NCBI GenBank assembly: GCA_021014325.1
Contig: CM037474.1
Location: 5,336,488-5,400,487, forward strand
Direction: 5' to 3'
Length of the DNA stretch: 64,000 bases
Origin: Plazaster borealis
Taxonomy: Eukaryota > Echinodermata > Asteroidea > Forcipulatida > Labidiasteridae
Below the pieces are notes generated by a model. The model made no database searches, was not told where the DNA came from, and saw only the letters and a program-made list of their open reading frames with translations. The position numbers and the translations under genes are program-made. Positions within the stretch are counted from its first letter, which is position 1; each line of letters opens with the position of its first letter. This document shows, in pieces, positions 23,363 to 35,147 of the stretch.

Positions 23363-26300
23363 GTAACTCAGGGTTTGCCCTTAACTTTTTCAGTGACTGG
23401 CCAGCGGGACCAGTTAGTTTGAAATTTCAATAGTCCACCAGCCTTTTCACTGGTCTGCATACTTTACGGTTTTCTTTCAACACTGTCATTTTGTATGGTA
23501 CCTCAGTTCGATACCATATGAACAATCAGTGGGGGCAGTGGTTTACATGTAGCTTTTGGAAGCAATAAACTAGCCAGCCGGACCACTTGGACATTATTTT
23601 GACTGGTCCTTGGGTGTTCTAACTGGCATTTGGCCAGCGGACCACTGTTAAAGGAGAACGCTGTTACACATCCTACGAAGAATAACCCCAATATGTATCA
23701 GATCCTTTGCACACTTTGGTTTCCTGCTCCTCAATACAAACGTTCCGTCCCGACTTAAGAATTGTCCCAACTATAGTTGGGACCGGTCCCAACGTTAGTG
23801 TTTACAGTTGGGACGGCACAACTATAGCTGGGATCCAGCGGAACCAGTCTCTGTTACGTTTTTGCATTGAGTATGGTGGCAACACTCTAGGCTGCTGGCA
23901 GGTGACGCAGGTGCGTGATGGAGCATAAACAATTCTTCTCAAATTAGCCAATATCACGTACATGTACGAGCCCCATTCTAAGTCAAGAGGAATTAGAAAG
24001 GATCAAAAATTAATTTAGAGGCCCACTGACTGGTTATGGTTATCCCTGTACCAACTCCCAACTATAGCTAGGACGATTCTTAAGTTGGGACGGGAAAAAA
24101 ATGCCAATAAGTTTTCCCTACGCTCTTGATTACTTTAGAGGCTCACTGACTGATCACGGTTATCCCTATAACACTATCAGGCAATCCCAACAATAGTTGG
24201 GCCGTCCCAACTGCAACACTCGAGTCAGGACTAGTCCTAACTCCCAACTATAATCAGGACATTCTAAAGTTGGGAAGGAATACAATGCCAATAAGTTTTA
24301 CCAACGCTTCTGATTACTTTAGAGGCTCACTGACTGATCATGGTTATCCCTATCACACTATCAGGCAATCCCAACTATAGTTGGGCCATCCCAACTATAG
24401 TTGGGCCATCCCAACTGCAACACTGAAGTCGGGACTAGTCCCGACTCCCAACTACAGTTAGGACAATTCTAATGTTGGGACGGAACACAAATTCCACTAA
24501 GTTTTCCCTACGCTTCTGAATTCTGATTACTTTAGAGGCCCACTAACTGATCACGATTATCGGGCAATCCCAACAATAGTTTGGCCGTCCCAACTCCCAA
24601 CTATAGTTATAATGGAACACAAATACCAATAAGTTTTCCCTACGCTTCTGAATTCTTTAAGAAAAGAACAAAATAACTCTTTGGTAGCGGTAGCTCTGGT
24701 TGTTGATCGCTTAATCAGCACACCTCATCCATTTCATAGAGGGCTTTAAAATTGCTCTAAAAGTTTTACAATAATCTCAGTCGGTTGTTTTTATAAAGAG
24801 TGAAAACTGAGTTACCAAATAAACTTTCAAAATGTTGAAACTGAGCTTTAATTAACACGTACCCATTGAATTATTTTCGTATGTATAGCAACTAGAGCAG
24901 GATAAATACAGCCTGCAGTTGAAACTCAGCGGCAAGGACAAGTTGGAACAATCACAAGCCGCTGAGATCGAGAGTCTCCGCGAGTCTCTGCAGAATGAGC
25001 GAGACTCAACGAGGTGCACCGAGAGGATGGAGATGACTCACAGTAAAGAAATCCAGAAGATGACGGAAAAGACAGAAGAGTTACAGATTGCGCAGGAGCG
25101 GGCAGCTATGATTGAAGAACAGCTGCGTAAAAAGGTCAGTGGAAGCTCAGTAGTTTTCACTCAAAGTTTTAGCCAGGATTTGGTAAAAGGGTGTCCAAAT
25201 TTGCTGGAAATTAAAAAAATGGGTGTCCAAATTGTGCACTTCGATACATTTACATGTAAATGACAGATAAAACAGGGTTTCCAAAAGACACCCAGACACC
25301 CCTCTGGCTAACACTATGGTTTCACTCAGTGCTGGTATAAACGATTTGGTGTAAGCCTGCTTGTTAAGGAAATTGTTCTTGAAAAGAAAGTTACCACGAT
25401 GGGTTTTTGATTATCGCTCCTGTTGGATCTTTCTCATGATTGGCCAAAACTTTGTCCCGTGGTATTCAATGATAGGGTCATTCCGTGTCAAATCACCCCC
25501 CCCCCCCCAAAAAAAAAAAAACCCCAAAACCAAACAAACATTTTTTAATTTAAGCCCTACCCTCTTCAAATTTGCTAAAATTTGGATTTATGGGGTAATT
25601 TTGGCTCAACAAGCTGAAATTACAAATTTTCGCTCCATCCATTAAACAGTTTTCGTGCTACGGCCCAACGATTTTGATCAAAATGAGCCCCACCGCCAAT
25701 TTTGAAGCGACAATAAATCGGTAACCACTGGTTTAAATTGGTTGATATTGGTGTTTTGGGAAAAGGGAGTTGCATAAGCAATCCAAACCTGCCATTATTT
25801 TTCATAGCTCAGTTGGTAGAGCACCGGCACGTCAATTTTTCTTTGTTCAGCTAAAATTTGTCTAATTTTACAGTCAGTTTTCCTTGTGGTTTATTACTCT
25901 TGATATTTAAAAGGCAAAGTTGCATTCCTTTGTGGTGATCCTCCTACTGCCGCTTGCCATGTTCTATCGTCAACCTGGGCAAGATTCCTGGTTATTGTAC
26001 GACAGTTACAGGTTAAATGACTTCTGACTGGCACCCCCGAACAAAGATATTGACAAAACAGGGAGACCGCCAATATAGGGATAGATAGCTCAGTTAGTAG
26101 CACCAGCATTTGGAGATCGTACGTTCAAATCCAGTTCTATTAAACTTGTCTTTGTTTACCCCAAAATAAACGTGGTCAGCTCTCGTTATAACAAGATCGC
26201 TGGGACTGGCCAAATAACCTCTTTATACCACAGGAAAGTTATTATAAGAGGACAGCAAAACAAAGACACACAAAGCAGAAATGAGATTCCGGACTTCAGA

Positions 26301-29300
26301 ATGTACTTTTTATAAAGCAGAACCTCTTTATAACGTGCTCTTTATAACAAAGGTTGACTATCCAGTTTAAGCAAGCAAATTTGCTGAGCATTGATTTTTC
26401 TGAAAAATTTATTTCATACCAGCACCTCTGATTGCCCACTTTTAACTTTTCTTTATCTTTTTATTGATTTCTGAAAATTCAGGTTCAGCAACAGGATGAG
26501 CTGTTGAAAGACGCTCACAACAAACTGAGCTCTCTTGAGGTGGCCCCTGATAAGAATGATGAGCAGCTCTACAGTCTCCAACATGACCTGGCTACGAGCA
26601 AGTCACAGAAGGTGAGGGTAGTCATTGCATATGGTTTAACCCAAGTAGGACTCAATCCATGTTGCTGTGAGAGCACATAAAAAAACAATTGTTGATCGTC
26701 CTTTTGGGGGGGGAAGTGGGGGTGGGAGGGCATTTTTATTTTTTATTTTATTTTTGAGTTTTTTTCACAAGGCAAAATATGAAATAAAGAATAAAGAAAT
26801 CATCACAATCGCTATCAAACAGAGGGTTTGTGTGATTTTGATGTTTTTAATTGTTTTGATATACCCATTTTACTCCTAGATGAAATTTTCTGTTAAACAT
26901 TTTCAAAAAACTAAAACCCCCGCAGTGTAGCCTAAGTAAATATTTGAAGAATTGTTCTTGTTTTTGCCAACATGAATAACCTTTCTTCAAACATCTTTTC
27001 CAACCTATTGATTTTGAAAAAATATCAGCTGAAAAATCTTTGAGCCAAATTTGACTTAAGATCATTGAAAAGACCGTTTCTATGATTTAAAAAATAAAAA
27101 ATAAAAATGGGGTCGGGGGATTTCCTAGGTTGGGCCGTTACGATCAACAATTTTTTGTTTTAATGTGGCCTTATATTCACACAGAAATAAAAAGTCCTGC
27201 GGGGCAACACATGATCGATAGAGCGCCATAACAATTTGGTCAAACTGTGTAATTTACTCCAGGGGCATGACATCCCAAAGTTGGCACATGGGCTAGATTG
27301 GATGTCTTGACAAATTTACTGGAGTAAACTGGGTCTGCCCTTAACTTCTCCTGTGACTAGCTTGAGGGTACCAGTTAAGAATTTCAAGGAATGCAATAAT
27401 TGGCCCAGTGACCAGGGGTAATAAATGTTCAAGGGCCATTATCATCTCTGCGTGATGGATTTGAGCGCTATATAAGAAGCCGCTGTTATCATTATTATTA
27501 TTATGTTCTACTGTAATAACAGGATGTGATTGCATTGGAGTTGGAGGACTCAAAGCACAAGTGTCAACAGCTCGTGTTTACCATTGACGTCCAGAAACAG
27601 CGGTTACAGACCCTTGGGAACGAGGTTGAAGAGAAAGAACAACAGGTTACTGGCTACTACAACATGCTGGAGGTATGTCATTATAAGTACGCTTTGAAAG
27701 TAACGCAGGAGGTTGTAGAAATAATGATAACACTTGAGTCTTCAATACAGCGACTGTATTAATAATAATAATTAAAATTTATATTGCCCCCTTTACATTA
27801 AAAATTATCAGAAGCGCATAACACATTATAAAAATACACAGAATGGAAGAAAAAGATAAAGAAACAAGACTGGTCACCAGGCCAGTACCCAAACCACAGG
27901 ATGGGGATACGTCTGTCCCGCCAACAGAGAACTAAAAAACTACATTACATATAGACCTATCCCTGCTGGCATCAATAATGTTTGGATATTTTCAGGAGAC
28001 AGACGCCTCTATATTTCTACCTATGTAAAGAATCTAAACTAACTGGCAAGGCAACCATAGAAGAAAGACACACAAAAGAACAATACCATTAAAAACACTA
28101 AAATGCGGCATTACAAATATGGGTTTTTATGTTACATTTAAAAGAGGCAAGTTTCCGTTCACTGCGTATGCAACGTTAGCGCATTCCAAAGCTTAGGGGC
28201 TGCCACAGAAAAAGCCCTATCACCAAATGTAGCCAACATTTTACAATCGGGAGAATCCAAGAAGGGACTGTTGTTCCCTGACCTAAGTTGATAGTAATAT
28301 TCTTTCCATACGTGTACTCAAGGCGCTTGAATAAAGAGAAATGTTGTTAAAGACAGGTTATTGAATGTTTTGAATTATGAGACCGATTTACAAGGTTTAC
28401 AAGGTACTGCGGCGCACTCGGCAGCCACTGCCAGAAACACCGGGGCAAACGCCGTTTATTACTCATTTGATTTGATATTTTTGTGTGTTACAGAAAACTC
28501 AAGAGGAAGTAGTTGAACTCAAGCTTGAACTCGATGCTGCTAAAATGGAAGAAACTGACATCAACAAGCGAGGAAACTCGCTCTTTGCTGAGGTATTTTG
28601 TTCCCAACAAACCATCAATAAATAATGATTTAGTTAGGACTTGGTTCTAAGTCAGGTTGTTGTGTTCTCAATCAGGTTGTTGTCTTCTCATTCAGGTTGT
28701 TGTATTATTAATCAGGTTGTTGTCTTCTCATTCAGGTTGTTGTATTATTAATCAGGTTGTTGTATTCTCAATCAGGTTGTTATATTACTGGCAACCAGTT
28801 TGTTGTATTCTCAATCAGGTTGTTGTATTCTCAATCAGGTTTTTGATGTATTATCATTCAGGTTGTTGTATTCTCAATCAGGTTGTTGTATTACTGGCAA
28901 CCAGGTTGTTGTATTCTCAATCAGGTTTTTGATGTATTCTCAAACAGGTTGTTGTATTATTTTAATCAGGTTGTTGTATTCTCAATCAAATTGGTGTACT
29001 CCCAATCAGGCTGTTGTATTCTCAATCAGGTTGTTGTACTTTTAATCAGGTTGTTATTGTATTCTCAATCAGGTTGTTGTATTATTTCTTGAAGGTTGAG
29101 GATCGACGTAAGGAGATCGAGAATAAGATGATTTCTCTGAAGGTGCAGAATGAATCTATCAAGGAGCAATTCAACATGAAGAAACAACAGGTCCATAAGA
29201 TGAGAGTAAGTAATATTCCTAGCTCGTTAAGAATCTTGTTCATAGCTGCTCTCCAGCAAGTAGGTTGCTCTGCCTCAGGTCCATTAAGTTGAGACTTAGT

Positions 29301-32300
29301 AATATTCCTGGCTCCTCTCCAGCAAGTAGGTTGTTCTGCCTCAGGTCCATAAGTAATAATCCTAGCTCGTTAAGAATCTTGTTCATAGCTGCTCTCCAGC
29401 AAGTAGGTTGCTCTACCAATACCAAAGAATTCTAGGCTTACAGCGCCCAGAGAAGCCCGTAACTCTATGGGCCATAAATGCAGAATTCTTCCATAAGCAG
29501 AGCCATGAAATCAGACTCTGATGAACATACTCTCTGTCTTGCCATTTAAGTTTCAGATTGCAGCGTTATTACAGATGGGTGGTGGGAGGGCCGACTCCTC
29601 CCAGAGGGAACGCTTAGAGCAGAGTCTTGAACAGAGCCGGTCTGAGGTTCACATGCTGACTGAGAAAATCAAGACACTGGAGAAAGCAAAGGTACACTGA
29701 GTACATTTAAATGAGGATCAGCGTTTGAGTATTGTGATGAAACCTAGGAATTTCTCAAGTTTCTTGGCCTGGAGAAACTAGTAAAGAGAAGACAATGAAG
29801 GGCATGTCTTGATTTAATTAATTAATTAAGTAATAGTGGCTTCTTATATAGCGCACATATCCGTCACTCAGTGACGCTCAAGACGCTTCAACATTCATTA
29901 TTTTCCTGATAGGTAGTGTGGAGTGACAAAAACTTGTGGACTACTCAAAAGTTGGGTTCACTAGTCTGGCTGGCGAGTTGCGGTAAGATATCCCACCTGA
30001 GTAGTATGTGGGTTTTTTCCCCGCAAAAACTCAGATTATACAGTGCTTATCACACATTGGTTTAGGGGTAAAATCAAAATACAATGCCTTAATCCTTGTC
30101 AACCTTGACTCAATCATATTAGACTGTGCAAGTCTCGCGCGTATTCAAACATTTTTGGGACCATTCTGGTCCCACGTACATTGCTTTAACGCATGAAGGA
30201 AACCAACTCACGCATCCCAATGAACGAATACGCACAAGACTTGCACAGTCTATTGTTCTGCCAATTTCATACCAATGAAGGAATTGAACATCAGTGACAA
30301 TGCCTCACTCATTGGTCACGCTTGACTCCCATTAATTTTCAATATCGCATTTCAGACCAGTGAGGGCATGGAGCATCAGTTACAGGAATACAAGAAACTT
30401 CTTAGCGAGTCGGACAAACCAGATCTGGTGGAGTTTTTACAACACAAACTCAGAACAGCAAAGTAAGATCTCTTTAATATCATATAATCATCATCAAAAC
30501 CAGAGGCCAATATTTTATAGAGCTGCCTATTAAACAACTACTGGAGCAAATTATTATTAACGGGAATGCTATTTAAACTTGTTTATAATGTGTTTGTTTA
30601 TCATTTAAATGTAATTTTAATTTTTGTACACTTCTGAATTTTTCGTAATTGTTGATCACAAAATGAGGCCCCAACCTCAAGGTTTTGAAAAACTAGAATG
30701 ACAATACTTTGACATCATTTATGGGATGTTTCTTTGTTATACCTCCATGCTGCAACAAAGCGGCTATACAAAACGGAGCTCCCACATGTGACGTAACATG
30801 ATTGATAACATAACAGGGCTTTTCGCGAATCTTTCTGAAAAGCGCCGGAGAAGGGTATTCAAAATTATTCTTTTTTACACAATTAAAATCTGTTTAATCT
30901 CAAGTGAACTCAATCTCCTTATTGTTTGAAAACATTTTAAATGAATTTCAGCAAAGATCACTTGTTGCCGTTTTTCGTTCAAGCAGGTCTTGGAACAGAA
31001 AATATCGCTTAACAGTTTTCTGCTAAGCAAAATTAAGCAGGATACCATTCACAGATGGCACATGTGTTATGGTATTTTGGCTGGTAACCTTATTCTGGTA
31101 AGCAAAATTGTTGTTGTGCTTTTAGCTACTCTTTTTATTAATTCACCGATTTCAGATCTGACATTGAGAATTTAAGAAAAGAGCTTGAGACCCAACAACT
31201 GCTTCAGATCTCAGCGAGTGATAAACTCATGGACTGCGAGCGACGTCTTTATAACGCCGAGACGGAGACTGATCGTACCAGGGCAGGCAACATGAAGCTC
31301 ATGGTGACTATAGATGATCTTAAACTCAAGATTAATGGCAAAGGTGACACTCCACTTTATTTTTCCTGTTTTTTCAATGTAAAGTTTTTTTGTGTGTGGA
31401 GCAGTGTTTGCACTGCTATCGGCAATCAGCATAAATTCCACTGGCTAAAGAATTGAACGAGATGATAAAAACTCAAATTGATAATTGAAGCAAAATTATG
31501 CAGACTACCAACTGACAAGAATGCAGTGCTCACAAAAATGCTCGATGATCCCAGCTACACATCAAAATTGTGATTTCTTGGTCGGGGCTCGAAATTGGGG
31601 GGGGGGAATATCCACAAGACTGCAGGGCTTGTAGCTCAAAACTTTTACTGGGCCAGAATTTATTTCACAAAACCAGAATCAAAGTGAGTTGAACAAGCAC
31701 TAAGAGAAGATCCATCTCATTTGTTTTATGGGTAAGAGTACTTTGATACTCAACAGATATTGAAAGATATTTATCAGATTCATAGTCGGCATTTTTTTTT
31801 TTACAAAGATATTACACAGTGAGGTATTATTATTCAATTTAAAAAGACAAGACCACCTGGCTTGTTCAGTCCTCAGTTTACTGGCCCCGACACTAAAATC
31901 ACTGGCCACAGGCCTGCGGTCCAGTGTTAATTTTGAGCCCTGTTTGGTATATAGAGTTCAAGCTGAACAAGCTCATATATGATACAAAATGAGATTTGTT
32001 TTATTTATTAGTATTTCCTTATGGCAAATCTTCACAATGCGGTGGGGATATTGGCAACAAATTTAGCGGCATGGTCATTTGAAGTAGCAAGGTCAGCTAC
32101 GTCATGTTTGAATGTTTGGGGGAAACATTGGTGTCAAACGTCAGTATTTACTTTTGCTGTCCATACTTTTCACACCATGACAGAGCTGGCATTCAGTTAT
32201 GATTGTGTTACTGATATTTATTTTTATTTTCGGTTTAAAAACACAAAACATGGTCGGTAGTATCACAAGGTAATACTAAAAATGAAATGCTTACAAAATA

Positions 32301-33977
32301 AAACACAAAGTGTTACAAAGACAATCAAAGTAAAAAAAAATTGGACCAGTCAGATATAAGAAATAACCCAATATAACTCTGATCAAAATACAATCTAGCA
32401 AAAGTTATTACGAAGAAAAAATGGGTGTCGAAATGTTTAGTTCTACTGTCCAAACTTTTCACGCCAGCGGAGACTTCATTTGTTTACCTCAACTTCACTC
32501 ACTGATTCTGTTTTGTTTTGTCTGCAATGGTCTATCAATCATAAATATTTGGCAATATATCACAACTGGTTACGTAGTTGCAATGTTGAGAAAAAGGAAC
32601 AGCGAGCTCTTTTTTCAGAGACGCTACTTTTTCAAGAAAGATTATTACATGGTGTAAGAATGTAGTAATGGTGCTGGGTTGTTCTTGGCATCCTTCTATA
32701 CTTGTCATTCATGAATATCTGTATACGTACATCTCTTAAAAACTGCTGGGTGTAGCCAAAAAGATGCCTGACCAAAACACTGCATTAAAAGGGCTATTTA
32801 AGACATCACAAAGAATATACATTTTATGGGTTTTGAGGCACTGCAAGGTGAGGTATCAATGTATATTTGGTATGCGGTAACGCCAGATATCTACTAGTAC
32901 TTTGCTGGGTAGATTTTTGTTCTTTGAGAACTTGTCTTGCTATTTATTCTACTGCCGCGGAGTAGATTTCATAATTCGGGAGACTACTCAGTTCCGAAAA
33001 AAACTGTCCTGCTTATTAACTACTACCTGGGCGGGAGGTAGGAAATCGGCCAACACTACTTTTGCTTAGTGGATCGAGGGGAGTTCTCGTTATTTACTTC
33101 ACTGCAGATATTCATTGGTCTCAACGTTTCAACTAGCCTGCTCTAGTCATCATCAGGAGAATATACATTTTGCTTTAAAAAAATGCTTTCTTCTTGCAAA
33201 TAAAATTTGGCATTTCCTCAAATCACTTGGGTGCGATCTTGAAACACTTCCTCAAGGACTCATCATGAATCAAAAACTCAAGCGTGACCAAACAAATTAT
33301 TCATTGCTTGAAAAAGATTTGTTATTGTTTAAGTATCATGAGATTTATTAACAAAGTTCAATTTTCATTTGGTTGCAGAGGCTGGATCCTCAAGAACAAA
33401 GATTTCAACCGGATATCGAGAGAAAATCTGCCTGAAGAAATCCGACAATAAAGAGAACGTATCCGATGGTTCACCTTCAAAAGGTCAGCAAGGTGTCAAC
33501 CAGAGTTCGTTTCCATCCCAAGAAACACCCTCAGATGAGATGATTTCTCCAGAACAGAAGCCACCAGTCATTGGTGATGTCACACTCTCATCAACCAATC
33601 AAAAACAGGATACTATTCACCTTGGACAGGAGGGCTACATCCTGAAACCAGCCAATCAGAACCAGGATTTGATGCTAAGCAGGCCTGGCAAGAAACAGAC
33701 TAAGAAGTCTGTCTCCATGTGCGAGACTGTGTCAGTGCTTGCTGCTGGGACTGTCGACGCCACATCGGAGATCCTCAAATCGGGTGATGACGACTCGGCA
33801 GGACAGAAACGAAGCAGACGAGTTGAGCAAGATGCTGATTCAATCTCGGAGGAGAATGACGACCCAGAGATGAGGCAGACAGTAGGAGGGTCTCGAGGGT
33901 CAAGACATGGGGGTAGAAAGCATCACAAAGTGGTTCACATGAAGAGTAACAACGCAGCGGAGTGTAAACAACAATAG
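23192..33977 (+). CDS. SPDL1: Protein Spindly, kinetochore dynein/dynactin adaptor
   Basis: Ten coding exons: 23192-23362, 24889-25134, 26483-26611, 27523-27672, 28494-28592, 29095-29205, 29557-29691, 30356-30462, 31156-31343, 33379-33977. They total 644 aa (human about 605) and all phases agree. Residues 27-31 are AAEIG, the CC1 box (AAxxG) that binds dynein light intermediate chain. Residues 259-270 are GNSLFAEVEDRR, the Spindly box that contacts the dynactin pointed end, split by the intron after 28592. Most of residues 1-440 is heptad-rich coiled coil. The last exon encodes a polar, disordered-looking tail ending CKQQ, a CaaX-like farnesylation signal at the position of the vertebrate C-terminal Cys. 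In known systems Spindly links dynein to the RZZ complex on unattached kinetochores and is stripped on attachment. The Met at 23192 was chosen as first ATG of the exon, with a normal distance to the CC1 box. Confidence 0.95.
23375..23685. repeat. Interspersed repeat CCAGTTAG/GGCCAG, intact site copy
   Basis: It shares CCCTTAACTT..TTCAGT, CCAGC-GGACCAGTTAG, CATTTGGCCAG-GGACCACTGTT and AGGAGAACGCTG with 52484-53068. Here the sequence ..CTGTTAAAGGAGAACG is uninterrupted, whereas at 52680 a MITE occupies the TA. Confidence 0.7.
24016..24640. repeat. Irregular tandem repeat with CCAACTATAGTTGGG palindromes
   Basis: Four blocks begin with TTTAGAGGC(C/T)CACTGAC or similar (about 24016, 24134, 24318, 24530) and contain AAGTTTTCCCTACGCT and the self-complementary word CCAACTATAGTTGG. 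Block lengths vary (118-212 bp). Located in the SPDL1 intron after exon 23192-23362. Confidence 0.75.
25795..26165 (+). mobile_element. Two degraded tRNA-headed SINE family B fragments
   Basis: TAGCTCAGTTGGTAGAGC at 25804-25822 lacks a B box and runs straight into CTTTGTTCAGC. A second head at about 26070-26150 has TAGCTCAGTTAGTAG and GTTCAAATCC. Better copies are at 43965, 59840 and 60017. Confidence 0.6.
27760..28450. mobile_element. Composite LINE/SINE remnant in SPDL1 intron
   Basis: On the - strand at about 28162-28245 the frame reads GDRAFSVAAPKLWNAL, the typical end of an L2/CR1-like LINE reverse transcriptase, followed by a stop. The flank 28380-28450 carries family A SINE words (TTTACAAGGT, AGAAACACCGGGGC). 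Confidence 0.6.
28650..29090. repeat. 20-bp minisatellite next to SPDL1 splice acceptor
   Basis: The unit is close to AATCAGGTTGTTGTATTCTC, about 21 copies, with variants CATTCAGG, ATTATTAATC and the interruption ACTGGCAACCAG. The array fills the intron right up to the acceptor at 29094. Open frames inside are repeat artefacts. Confidence 0.9.
29204..29415. repeat. Local triplication after SPDL1 exon 29095-29205
   Basis: TAATATTCCTAGCTCGTTAA, CTCTCCAGCAAGTAGGTTG and CTCTGCCTCAGGTCCAT recur at 29204-29287, 29298-29346 (shortened) and 29349-29415. The first copy begins at the exon's donor. Confidence 0.8.
29825..29925 (-). mobile_element. 3' fragment of SINE family A
   Basis: GTGGCTTCTTATATAGCGC is the reverse of the family tail GCGCTATATAAGAAGC; the fragment lacks the tRNA head. 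Confidence 0.65.
30120..30251. mobile_element. 132-bp MITE with AGACTGTGCAAGTCT termini
   Basis: Left AGACTGTGCAAGTCTCGCGC and right (reverse complement) AGACTGTGCAAGTCTTGTGC form a long inverted repeat. Flanking ATT on both sides would fit a 3-bp PIF/Harbinger-type duplication. Lies in the SPDL1 intron before 30356. Confidence 0.75.
30463..31155 (+). other. SPDL1 intron with partial MITE
   Basis: Holds a partial copy (about 30985-31130) of the GGGCCCAATTTCATA family, marked by TGCTAAGCAAAATTAAGCA and GGCTGGTAACCTTATTCTGG, ending close to the acceptor at 31155. Confidence 0.5.
31344..33378 (+). other. Last SPDL1 intron
   Basis: A 2.0-kb intron. About 31588-31945 is a copy, inverted, of the repeat at 47998-48432. 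The rest is AT-rich without clear exons. Confidence 0.5.
31588..31945 (-). repeat. Interspersed repeat GGCTCAAATTTTACACTGG (inverted copy)
   Basis: Shares CCACAAGACTGCAGGGC, AAAAAGACAAGACC and CTGCGGTCCAGTGT with 47998-48432 and 48577-48992 in reverse orientation. No coding potential; family unknown. Confidence 0.6.
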
Positions 33978-34327
33978 GGAGTGAAAAATCAACCAGCTTA
34001 CAAAGGGACAAGAGTTTTATAAGACACTTGATCTTACTGTAGAGTGAGCGGACGTTTCAATAACAAATTAGGAATTATTTATTTTGTTAAAACTTTGCTA
34101 ATTCTGAATAGCCCCTGACGTTACTGCTTTCTCCAAAACTCTTTGGTGCAGAAGCTTATTGAAAATGAAAGTTTAACCGTTCGTCATTAATGTTTATCAC
34201 AAGAGGGCGTCAAACTGGAATAGAAAGGTGTTTTTATAACCCGGGCGCGCACATTGCATTTTCAATGAGGTCAGGTATGTGTTTGTGACAAAAAAATTAT
34301 TTTTCTTAACTTACCACAATTATCCCT

Positions 34328-34627
34328 TAAAGGGTCTGTATACGTTTGGTAATTACTCATAAAATGAATGGCAATAAAAAACTTACTTGGTAAGAAGTAC
34401 AGCAGCTTCTGTCAGAAACCTTTCTCAGATTGTGTATTCCAATTGCAGATTATTCTTCCTGCATGGACGAAACCTCTCCAGAATTTTCGGCAATATCTCA
34501 AAAGCGCTGCCACCTTTTGAAATGAAAATTTTCACAGGTTAGTTTTATGGTAAATATCTACAACTACAGTATATAGGATTGAAATAAACAGTGGGTTCCA
34601 ATTACCAAATGTATACAACCCTCTAAC
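34328..34627. mobile_element. MITE, family AAAGGGTCTGTATACGTTTGG (copy 1)
   Basis: Left AAAGGGTCTGTATACGTTTG and right CCAAATGTATACAACCCTCT form inverted ends. A longer copy lies at 53625-54021. It may supply an AATAAA downstream of SPDL1 (about 34582). Confidence 0.75.
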
Positions 34628-34793
34628 TGTAATGTAGAATAAGATATCTTTTACTTAAAATTTAAACCAATCATACATGTAGGTGTAAGGCTAATTATAT
34701 TCAATCATAGGTTTACCGACAAATTATATGAGGTTAACGTCTGCCAGCTGTGAATCGAGAAAATGGCAGACTTCCAGCCTTAGACTACAGAAT

Positions 34794-35147
34794 GGCGTGT
34801 CGTGGCCGAGCGGATAAGAACACCAGACTCAAACTCTGATGTTTCTGGTCAGCAGAGTGTGGGTTTGAGTCCTGGTCGTGGCATTTGTGTCCTTAAGCAA
34901 GACACACCATTATTGCTTCGTCCTACGGATGGCACGTAAAGCCGTAGGTCCTGCCTGTGTGTTGTGTACTGCACGTAAAAGAACCCAAAGCACTTATCAG
35001 TGTTTCTGGTCTGATCGGCAGCATATTGCGCCGCAGCACCTTGTAAACCATTACATACCTTGCAGGAAAGTAATACTGAGTGCTTTGTTACGCCCAGTGG
35101 GTGCGATAAAGCGCTATATAAGAACCAGTAATTGTTATTATTATTAA
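34794..35147 (+). mobile_element. Full-length SINE family A
   Basis: The head has GTGTCGTGGCCGAGCGG (A box) and GGGTTTGAGTCC (B box). The body has GTAAAAGAACCCA and GTTTCTGGTC. The tail ends GCGCTATATAAGAACC followed by ATTATTATT. This is a reference copy for the family in this window. Confidence 0.88.

Noticed and set aside
28657..29092. Overlapping 70-90 codon ORFs rich in Val/Leu/Cys
   Set aside because: They are translations of the 20-bp minisatellite in a SPDL1 intron.
33099..33160. Phrase resembling GGTCTCAACGTTTCAACTAG as a regulatory site
   Set aside because: A similar phrase (GGTCGAAACGTCA) occurs near 17607; both look like fragments of a dispersed repeat, with no evidence of function.
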